From an uncultured Eubacteriales bacterium (GTDB lineage Bacteria; Bacillota; Clostridia; Oscillospirales; CAG-382), in NCBI GenBank assembly GCA_934502885.1, contig CAKSUT010000008.1, positions 68,457-132,456 of the forward strand: DNA of 64,000 bases, given 5' to 3'. The stretch's first letter is position 1. Every line of letters begins with the position of its first letter. The notes below the pieces were generated by a model. The model did not search any database. It had not been told where the DNA came from and saw nothing but the letters and a program-made list of their open reading frames with translations. Below are positions 54,878-61,733 of the stretch, piece by piece. A program made the translations under genes and the position numbers.

Positions 54878-54925
54878 GTCAAAGTCTCCTTTTACTGTGT
54901 TTACTTTTGCCGCACTCCGACGGCA

Positions 54926-55861
54926 TTACCTGCTGTCACCCATGTGTATCACGCTTTCGCCTTCGCCAAGATCCATTTTTTTTGTGAACAGCTGTACCCA
55001 ATAAAGTCTTCCGTCTTTCTTGTATACGCCGACTCCGACGTCCGTGTAGCGTGAACTCAGAATGTTTGCACGGTGTCCCTCGGAATTCATCCAGCCGTCC
55101 ATGACAGACTCCGGAGTGCCGTAGCCCATCGCTATGTTCTCGCCTGCACCCATGTAGACTATGTCAAACTCCGCCAGAACCGAGAAGCATGAGCCGCCGT
55201 CGGGACGTGTGTGCGAGAAGTGACCGTCGCACGATATTTCCTCGGCTCTCACTGCCGTCGCTTTCATGAGAGCGTCGTTCTTTTTGAGAGGGGAGAGCCC
55301 TTGACTTTTGCGTTCGATGTTCAGAAGCCTTATTACCTCGTCGGCATACTCATTCTCGGACATACGCCGCTTGAAGCTAATCTCTCTTTCGTCAGAATTC
55401 CACGAAATATCTCCGAAAGACGACAGACAGTCGAAGATGATTATCGTCGAGCCGCCGACGTTGTAGCTTTCCGCAAGAGCACCGTTGACATATGCCTTGA
55501 TATCGGTGTAGTAAACCTCGGACTTGTTCCGACCTACCATTGCCTCCGGAATTTTCAGTACCGTTACGTCGCGCTTCTCGACCTTTCCTTCGCCCTCGGT
55601 GACGGAAAGAGAGCGTTCCTCTCCGTTCCATTTGACATCAAAGCCGTATTCGAGAAGCTGTTCGGCGACTATCGCCGTTCTTCCGTTTATGTTGTACGAT
55701 TCAATCGGCTGACCGTCAATGTAAGCCACGATGTCGGTGTAGAGCGTGTGGTTCACAACCTCTCCGACAACGGCAGCCGAAGCCTGTGTGCCGAGCGGCG
55801 CAAAGACCGTCGCCGCCGTCAGCGCGAGAGCCGTAAGTCCCGCCGCAAATTTGTTCCGCAT
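54926..55861 (-). CDS. Secreted CAP (SCP/PR1)-domain protein with stalk domains
   Basis: This is a 311-residue protein. A signal peptide (FAAGLTALALTAATVFAPLG) precedes two stalk units like those of the Ig-repeat neighbour (DIVAYIDGQPIESYNING, DIKAYVNGALAESYNVGG). The C-terminal CAP domain has GHFSHTRPDGGS, GENIAMGYGTPE and MNSEGHRANIL, with the His and Glu residues of the CAP cavity. Bacterial CAP proteins of this YkwD type have poorly known roles in the envelope or spores. The ATG at 55861 is favoured because AAGGGGG lies about 10 nt upstream; the ATG at 55870 abuts it. A consensus promoter within a palindrome lies upstream. Confidence 0.92.
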   Translation of the reverse strand: MRNKFAAGLTALALTAATVFAPLGTQASAAVVGEVVNHTLYTDIVAYIDGQPIESYNINGRTAIVAEQLLEYGFDVKWNGEERSLSVTEGEGKVEKRDVTVLKIPEAMVGRNKSEVYYTDIKAYVNGALAESYNVGGSTIIIFDCLSSFGDISWNSDEREISFKRRMSENEYADEVIRLLNIERKSQGLSPLKKNDALMKATAVRAEEISCDGHFSHTRPDGGSCFSVLAEFDIVYMGAGENIAMGYGTPESVMDGWMNSEGHRANILSSRYTDVGVGVYKKDGRLYWVQLFTKKMDLGEGESVIHMGDSR

Positions 55862-55896
55862 AATCCGCATTCCCCCTTGTTCGCGAGTATATCAGT

Positions 55897-55929
55897 ACAG
55901 AGTATATTATACAATAAATACTCTGTCAA
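55897..55929 (-). promoter_or_regulatory. CAP gene promoter overlapped by an ACAGAGTAT palindrome
   Basis: On the minus strand: TTGACA (55929-55924), a 17-bp spacer, and TATACT (55906-55901). ACAGAGTAT (55897-55905) and ATACTCTGT (55918-55926) form an inverted repeat covering both promoter elements, as a repressor operator would. Confidence 0.65.
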
Positions 55930-56117
55930 AGCAAAAACAATTTGTAAATAAATACTTATATTTTCTTAAGAGTTGCCCCTCACACATATAAGACGCAAGA
56001 ACCCGATAAAAAGTTCCGTGCAAAAGCGGAATTTGTGTATAAAGTATACTCGGACGGAAAAAATAGAGACACAGACCGCGCAAAGGCGGCGAAGGTACGG
56101 AAAGGAACGGTAAAAAC

Positions 56118-57035
56118 ATGAATAATAACAATGACGGCGAAAAGAAAACCAAAGAGAAATCCGGCTTGAAAAAGCAGCTTGTAAGCGGGGGCATATACAT
56201 AGCCCTTGCTGCGGCTATTGTAACAGTAACTCTCGGAAGCGTGTCGAAGATAATGAACGGCGACTTCGGCTATGAAGCACCCGACGTAAAGCTTGAGGGA
56301 AACACCGGCGGAAAGGTCGTGCTTCCGAATATCGTAAAGGACGAAACGTCAAATACCGAGGTGTCCGGCGTCGGCAAGGGCGTAAAAGCCGAGGTGAAGT
56401 CAGACGATAAGAGCGATTCCGAGGAGAAAAAAGCTTTGGAAAATTCCGAAAAGACAGACGCCAAGGACGAAAAGAAGGACGCCGAAAATCCCGAAACCCG
56501 GGATAAGACCGACGAAAAGACTGCCGACGCCGAAGATACCGCCGAAACAGCAAACGAAGAGGTCGGCGAGATAAGTGCGGAATACCCGAGCGATCCCGAG
56601 GACGCGCTTTTCGACGGTCGCTTCTATAAGGTCGCCGACGGTTATATAAACCGTGAGTATTCGGTCGAGGAGCTTATCTATTCTCCCACGATGAAGGACT
56701 TCCGAACTCACGGCGGCGTCGATATAACGGGCGATATGGGAAGCCCCGTGAGACTTTTCACAAACGGTACGGTAACGGAAATATACGACGATACAAGCTT
56801 CGGCAAGACCGTCGCCGTTGACCACGGAAACGGTGTCACCGCACGCTACTCGAATCTTTCCTGCGACCTTCCGCAGACGACCGCTGTCGGAGCGGCTCTT
56901 GAGGGCGGTACCGTAATAGGCGCTGTCGGCAATACCGCGGCGACCGAGTGCGCCGACGTTTCTCACGTCCACCTTGAAATATTGAAGGACGGCGTGAGAA
57001 TAGATCCCAAAGCATACCTCTCGTCTGAAAAGTGA
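56118..57035 (+). CDS. M23-family (LytM) peptidase-domain protein, SpoIIQ-like
   Basis: This is a 305-residue protein with one N-terminal membrane helix (GGIYIALAAAIVTVTLG), an acidic Lys/Glu/Asp linker of about 120 residues, and a C-terminal M23 domain. The zinc ligands are intact: FRTHGGVDI (HxxxD) and SHVHLEI (HxH). The architecture resembles SpoIIQ of the Clostridia, the forespore partner of SpoIIIAH, in which the HxxxD site is retained. A general cell-wall endopeptidase is the alternative. It is divergent from the CAP gene and followed by a strong hairpin. Confidence 0.88.
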   Translation: MNNNNDGEKKTKEKSGLKKQLVSGGIYIALAAAIVTVTLGSVSKIMNGDFGYEAPDVKLEGNTGGKVVLPNIVKDETSNTEVSGVGKGVKAEVKSDDKSDSEEKKALENSEKTDAKDEKKDAENPETRDKTDEKTADAEDTAETANEEVGEISAEYPSDPEDALFDGRFYKVADGYINREYSVEELIYSPTMKDFRTHGGVDITGDMGSPVRLFTNGTVTEIYDDTSFGKTVAVDHGNGVTARYSNLSCDLPQTTAVGAALEGGTVIGAVGNTAATECADVSHVHLEILKDGVRIDPKAYLSSEK

Positions 57036-57040
57036 CAAAA

Positions 57041-57073
57041 AAGCGTGCCGCAAAACACTGTTTTGCGGCACGC
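57041..57073. terminator. Strong terminator hairpin after the M23 gene
   Basis: GCGTGCCGCAAAACA and TGTTTTGCGGCACGC form a 15-bp stem. The A-run at 57036-57042 gives a T-run on the minus strand, so it also serves the leftward LuxR-type gene. Confidence 0.85.
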
Positions 57074-57254
57074 CCTGTATATGTCGATTACTTCTTTTTT
57101 GAGTGAAATGTGATGCGGAAGGTCGCTTCAACCATGGTGATTCAATCAACATCGGATAGTATTTCCCATCATTGGCTTGTAGGAGCAGCTTTGCATCAGG
57201 GCGATTGCCACCCTTGCCGCCGTTCTTGGAAAAATAATCATTCAGTGATTTTTA

Positions 57255-58853
57255 TTATTTTTCCCGTGCATACAGTGCGGCGTAGCTTAAGAGATGTTTC
57301 TTGCTCGAAACGCCGAGCTTACTGTAAATATTTCGGTTATGGTATTTAAGCGTTGTTTGCTTAATTGCCATAATTTCCATTATCTCGGCAGCGGTTTTTC
57401 CATCCATATACAGGTTAAATATCCGTTTTTCCGTTGGTGTGAGCTGCTTTAAGCCCATACGGAAAAAGTCGTAATCGTCTTGCAGAACGATTTTTTTCTG
57501 TGTGCCTGTAAGTCTTTCCTTTTCGGACTGAACACGGTTTATCTCGTTTTTTGCCTGCTCTTTCTGTTTTGAAAGCTCGGCAAGCGATTTTTCATATTCG
57601 CTGTCCTTTTGCGACAAAAACTCAAAAAGGTCGTCGATTTCAGCTATGTTGCACGCCTCGGTTGTCTGCGACTTTTTAATTTTTTCAAGTCCTTTTAATA
57701 TCGGGGCAATGTACTTTTTACTGAAATACAGGCAGCTGATCACAACGCTGAACAAAAGAAGAAATACAACAAGTAAAACTTGTATTGTGTCGTGCAGCTT
57801 CATCCCGGAATAATCGCTTTTCGGCATCATAACGGTTATAGCATAATCGGCGTTGTCGTAATACAGCGGGATTTCCTTTGTCAGTCCGATATATGAGCCG
57901 TACTCATTGCCCAGCCGAACAAGTCCGTTTTTTGAACCGGCGATATTAAGATTGGCCTTTGGCGGCAGATAGTAACCGCCGTTTACTCCGCAGCTCAAAC
58001 CGTTGTCAATATCAACGGTATTTTCGCTCCGCTTTGAGAAAACGCAGACAAGATGTTCAAACGTTGTGGGCTGTGCGTGTTCCGCCTTGAACAGGCTTTC
58101 GCTGACCTCGAAACCGCATATACCGAGCACATCGCCGTCTGTGCCGATAAAAGGGACAGACACAAGCATAATACGCTCCGATGTTCCGGGCAGGTTAATA
58201 ATATCGTGAATCCGGCAAGCTCTGTCGATAGGAAGATTATCCTCGCGAAGGGCCTCCTCAAAGCCGGGAAATGCTGATGTATCAAATTCGAGTTTCCATT
58301 TTCTGTGCGGCATTATCTCTTTTTCGCGCCCAAGCTGCGCTGTACCTCTGAAAAGGAGCATTGCGTCTTTTCTGTCCGAGCCGAGAAAATCCTTGTCTAT
58401 GTAAACTCCGGCTTTTGAATCGGAAATACTTGTGTTTCTCGAAGTATTCAAGATAATAAATGCGCCCGAGCAGTCAATTTTCAAAAGCTCCTGCCGCAGA
58501 AGCTCCATATATTTATCTTCCAACGTTTCAATTCTGCTCCGGTTATTTGCAAGCGCCGAAAACGAAATGTTTTCTTCTGAAAAATACTTTTCTGTGACAT
58601 ACGTTGCATTTTCGGAAAGTCTTTCGCTTTTTGAGGCGATTTCGTTATAATAAGATTTCATTTCACGCTCAAACACTTCCTGCTGGAAAAGAAGCGTATC
58701 GGTAATTTTACTTTCTGTGCTTTCAAAGCGTCCGAACAAAAACAGAAACGCAACCAACGTGCAGAGCAGCACTGCCGCAAGCGTGAACATATATAAGAAC
58801 AGCTTTCTCTGCATTGTTTGTTTTTCCCGAAAGAATGCAACCGGTATCTTCAT
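57255..58853 (-). CDS. Membrane-anchored LuxR-type transcription regulator with extracytoplasmic sensor
   Basis: This is a 532-residue protein. A first membrane helix (LFLYMFTLAAVLLCTLVAFLF) precedes a ~300-residue extracellular sensor. A second helix (IQVLLVVFLLLFSVVISCLYF) then leads to a cytoplasmic coiled coil (LAELSKQKEQAKNEINRVQ) and a LuxR/GerE helix-turn-helix (LTPTEKRIFNLYMDGKTAAE). It appears to be a one-component transmembrane regulator. GGAG lies 8 nt before the ATG. It starts 12 nt after the solute-binding lipoprotein gene ends, and no other gene shares the unit. The binding protein is the probable sensing partner. Confidence 0.88.
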   Translation of the reverse strand: MKIPVAFFREKQTMQRKLFLYMFTLAAVLLCTLVAFLFLFGRFESTESKITDTLLFQQEVFEREMKSYYNEIASKSERLSENATYVTEKYFSEENISFSALANNRSRIETLEDKYMELLRQELLKIDCSGAFIILNTSRNTSISDSKAGVYIDKDFLGSDRKDAMLLFRGTAQLGREKEIMPHRKWKLEFDTSAFPGFEEALREDNLPIDRACRIHDIINLPGTSERIMLVSVPFIGTDGDVLGICGFEVSESLFKAEHAQPTTFEHLVCVFSKRSENTVDIDNGLSCGVNGGYYLPPKANLNIAGSKNGLVRLGNEYGSYIGLTKEIPLYYDNADYAITVMMPKSDYSGMKLHDTIQVLLVVFLLLFSVVISCLYFSKKYIAPILKGLEKIKKSQTTEACNIAEIDDLFEFLSQKDSEYEKSLAELSKQKEQAKNEINRVQSEKERLTGTQKKIVLQDDYDFFRMGLKQLTPTEKRIFNLYMDGKTAAEIMEIMAIKQTTLKYHNRNIYSKLGVSSKKHLLSYAALYAREK

Positions 58854-58865
58854 AGCAAAACTCCG

Positions 58866-60164
58866 TTATTCTGTTTTCAGCTTTTTCCAAAGCGTTTCCG
58901 CATTGCCGTCATAGAGCGCTTTGTTTTTTTGAATTTTACGCAGATAGGTATAAAAATTGATAAGTTTGTTATAATATTCGGGGTTTTGACTCTCCGATAC
59001 GGCGGTGCAGTTTTTGACCGAACTTTGAAATGCCGAGTACAAAGCCTTGTAGCTGTCGTTCTTAAAATCATAATCCTTTATTTTATCAAAGGCTTCGTTT
59101 GTAACGGGCATATATCCTGTTTCAGCCGCAAAGCTTAAGTTTCTTTCGCTCTCCGTCAGCCACTTTGCAAATACAGCGGCAGCCTCCGCCTTTTGTTCGG
59201 TTGTCTTGTATGCGCAAAGTCCCACACCCGCCTGTGTGATATATTTTTTATCGCTGTTCGGCTGCGGCATAGGAAGAATTTTAAGGTTCATGGGTTCGCT
59301 TGTACCGTCGGCATAGGTTACTGTGTCGTTATAGTAAAGAATTGCGGCGGATGAACCGAGTCCGGACGGAACCTCTCCCGTCATGACCTGTGTGTTGGAA
59401 TAAAGGTCGGAAATCGCGATATGACCTTTTGTAAAAGCTTCGGCAAAGGTCATGAAAGCGTCCTTGAACACGGCGTCGTCAAAGTTGTACCAATCTCCCG
59501 GCATATAATCGGAGGAACCGTTTGACATTGCAAAAAGCTCAACATTTCTCATAGGATAATCAAAGCTGCAAAAAGGTTTGCCGCCCGACCATTCATAGTA
59601 TTTTGCGGCAGCGTCAAGGAAGCCGTCCCAATCGGCAAGGCTTTCGTATGTAACGCCTGTATCTTTTGAAAAACGCTCAAATTCGCTGCCCGAAATGAAC
59701 AAAAGAAAGGTGGATTTCGTAACGGGGAGAACATAGAGCTTTCCGTTTTCTTCGCCGTCAGACAAAAATTCGGGTACAAATCCGGCAAGCTCTTTCTCGG
59801 AAAACAGCTCTTTCCAATCAATTAAATTTTCAGCGCCGATTTCCACAGCGTTGCTTTTATGTCCGAAAAACAGGTCAGGCATTTTGCCTGTGTCGGGTTT
59901 TCCGGCTTGTGCGTCAAGCAGCTTTTTCCCGATATACGAAGCGTTTGACATTCCCGTAACATTTATTATAATTCCTTTTTCCATTCCGATCGTCTGATTA
60001 AATTCTTCAACAAGACGGTTCATCGGCGAGTCCGCTTGCTCACCGTACACGTGCCACATTGTAAGCGTAACGGGTTTGTTTTTATCAAGCTCCGATTTTT
60101 TGCAGGCCGAAAAACAGCAAAGTGAAACGGTTAATGTAAGTAAAAAAGAAAAAATTCTCTTCAT
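58866..60164 (-). CDS. ABC-type extracellular solute-binding lipoprotein (sugar type)
   Basis: This is a 432-residue lipoprotein with the signal FSFLLTLTVSLCCFSAC and an acylated Cys. The mature part begins TLTMWHVYGEQADSPMNRLVEEFN, typical of family 1 sugar-binding proteins. GGAGG lies 9 nt before the ATG at 60164. The only cotranscribed gene is the membrane LuxR-type regulator; no permease or ATPase gene is visible in the unit. It may deliver ligand to the regulator rather than to a transporter, or share permeases encoded elsewhere. Confidence 0.92.
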   Translation of the reverse strand: MKRIFSFLLTLTVSLCCFSACKKSELDKNKPVTLTMWHVYGEQADSPMNRLVEEFNQTIGMEKGIIINVTGMSNASYIGKKLLDAQAGKPDTGKMPDLFFGHKSNAVEIGAENLIDWKELFSEKELAGFVPEFLSDGEENGKLYVLPVTKSTFLLFISGSEFERFSKDTGVTYESLADWDGFLDAAAKYYEWSGGKPFCSFDYPMRNVELFAMSNGSSDYMPGDWYNFDDAVFKDAFMTFAEAFTKGHIAISDLYSNTQVMTGEVPSGLGSSAAILYYNDTVTYADGTSEPMNLKILPMPQPNSDKKYITQAGVGLCAYKTTEQKAEAAAVFAKWLTESERNLSFAAETGYMPVTNEAFDKIKDYDFKNDSYKALYSAFQSSVKNCTAVSESQNPEYYNKLINFYTYLRKIQKNKALYDGNAETLWKKLKTE

Positions 60165-60544
60165 CCCGGTTTTCCTCCGATTTTTAATGATAAATATGCT
60201 TTTCCTATCCTTTTTCCCATCCTTTTTCAAAAAAATCCGTGCTTTTTTGAAATTTATCCTATCCTTTTCGCCAAAAGGACGGGGACAATATACGATTACC
60301 GGTATATAATGTACAACAGACAACGAACGATGCGAGAAGCTTGTTTGCAAAGATGAAAAGATGAAATGCTGTCCGCGCAGCTATACACATAAAGCAAAAA
60401 AGTCTGCGTATCGGATAATATCTATCTCAGATATTGTACCATATTTTTTCGGTTTAGTCAATCGGTGATTTGTACGAATTTTGTAGTTGAAAAATGGCAT
60501 ATGTGTTTTGCACTTGTGAATAAACTAAAAGGGAGGGTGACATC
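60165..60544. other. 380-bp intergenic region with TATCCTTTT repeats
   Basis: The region is AT-rich. Three copies of a (C/T)ATCCTTTT element lie at about 60206-60215, 60218-60227 and 60260-60268, within 110 bp upstream of the minus-strand lipoprotein gene. A possible rightward promoter is GGGACA (60282-60287), 17 bp, TATAAT (60305-60310). I see no gene in it. Confidence 0.45.
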
Positions 60545-60919
60545 ATGGCTGAAACGGAACACAAAACGGCTGCGTATAAAATAATCGGCATCGAAAAAGG
60601 CAATATCTATAAATTTTTCTGTGAACGTTCCGGACGGTTGGTTTGCACGACAGCACCGTACAGTGAAAAGACGCCGGAAGCGGAGCTTGAAAAAGCATGG
60701 CATTCGGAGGGAATACGGAACTTCAATCGCTGCGCCAAATGCGGCCGCTGGGTTGACACGGTGATGTTCAATCCCGACGTGCTGATGTGCGTTGACTGCG
60801 CGCCTATTGAATCGCACCCTAAATTCTGTCCGCACTGCGGTGCAAAAACAACGGAAAACGCCGGTGTCGGCATATGCGGCATATGCGGCAAAAAATTGAC
60901 ATACGAAGGGGTGACATAG
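60545..60919 (+). CDS. Zinc-ribbon protein
   Basis: This is a 124-residue protein of unknown family. A short N-terminal domain (YKIIGIEKGNIYKFFCERSG) precedes two zinc ribbons: CAKCGRWVDTVMFNPD...CVDC and CPHCGAKTTENAGVGICGICG. GGGAGGGTG precedes the ATG. The stop is immediately followed by the ATG of the next zinc-ribbon gene. It resembles small double-zinc-ribbon proteins with structural or nucleic-acid roles. Function unknown. Confidence 0.8.
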   Translation: MAETEHKTAAYKIIGIEKGNIYKFFCERSGRLVCTTAPYSEKTPEAELEKAWHSEGIRNFNRCAKCGRWVDTVMFNPDVLMCVDCAPIESHPKFCPHCGAKTTENAGVGICGICGKKLTYEGVT

Positions 60920-61216
60920 ATGACTGCGTCGGAAATGCAGAGCGAGAGTATGTTTCACTACGGCTTCGGTTACGAGGCGATGAAAAGAGTCAAGATCTGC
61001 GAAAAATGCGGTGCTCCGGCAAGTGTACATCGGCTTTTCTGCAAAGAGTGCGGCGCATTTTTAACGAGGAAAAGCCTTTATGACAAATACAAGGCACGGC
61101 ATAAGGTATGCGGAAAATGCAAGACCATACTTCCCGATGCAGCGGAATACTGTACGCAGTGCGGAACGAAGCAAAACAATAAAGAGCAAAACAATAAAGA
61201 AAGAGAGGCGACATAA
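60920..61216 (+). CDS. Second zinc-ribbon protein
   Basis: This is a 98-residue protein starting at the base after the previous stop (TAGATG). It has two zinc ribbons, CEKCGAPASVHRLFCKECG and CGKCKTILPDAAEYCTQCG, and a tail made of the duplicated KQNNKEQNNKE. It is probably translationally coupled to the first zinc-ribbon gene. Such proteins often act as adaptors. Function unknown. Confidence 0.8.
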   Translation: MTASEMQSESMFHYGFGYEAMKRVKICEKCGAPASVHRLFCKECGAFLTRKSLYDKYKARHKVCGKCKTILPDAAEYCTQCGTKQNNKEQNNKEREAT

Positions 61217-61261
61217 TATAACAATGTACATGAAGAAGTTTTTATCAGCGTGTGCTGAAGT

Positions 61262-61720
61262 GTGAGAGTGACGAGTGGCTCCAATACGCTCCGCATGGTG
61301 TCGCACCGCTGCAATCAGATGGTATTTCCCAAAAAACCGACTCTGACCGAGGAGGGAATCGGACGTCATGTCTGCGCCGTATGCCTCTACGAAGAGGAGG
61401 TAGCGCTTTCGAAGCTTGTTGAAGAACCGGTCCTGCAGCTGTTCGATCAAAACGGTGAATATCGCATACACGCTTCAAACGGCGGACTTTCCGCTTGGGT
61501 TTGGATAGCAAGCTATAAAAACGGACGGATGATTGACATAAAAAGAGAAGTTATCCGCCAAACAGATATGCCGGTGCTCGACGTTTCTATCAGTGCCTCT
61601 GAGCTGAACATTTCGGAGGCGGATGAGATTAGGGCGTTTATGTTCAGCTATGATAATAAGATAAAGCCTCTTTTGCCGGCGGCAGGGCTGAAAATACCGG
61701 ATACATCAAACAACTCATAA
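61262..61720 (+). CDS. Hypothetical protein, possibly 5'-degenerate
   Basis: This is a 152-residue frame (GTG at 61262; ATG at 61295) without a recognisable ribosome site. The first third has a CxxC-type pattern (SHRC... RHVCAVC). The rest (GGLSAWVWIASYKNGRMIDI, then EADEIRAFMFSYDNKIKPLL) matches the bacterial surface-protein pattern in which a gain-of-contrast domain ends '...IKAFMWD..KPL'. A short frame MYMKKFLSACAEV stops at 61265 just upstream. The gene may be the remnant of a larger surface protein, or a small member of the zinc-ribbon operon. Confidence 0.5.
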   Translation: MRVTSGSNTLRMVSHRCNQMVFPKKPTLTEEGIGRHVCAVCLYEEEVALSKLVEEPVLQLFDQNGEYRIHASNGGLSAWVWIASYKNGRMIDIKREVIRQTDMPVLDVSISASELNISEADEIRAFMFSYDNKIKPLLPAAGLKIPDTSNNS

Positions 61721-61733
61721 GGAGAAACCGACA

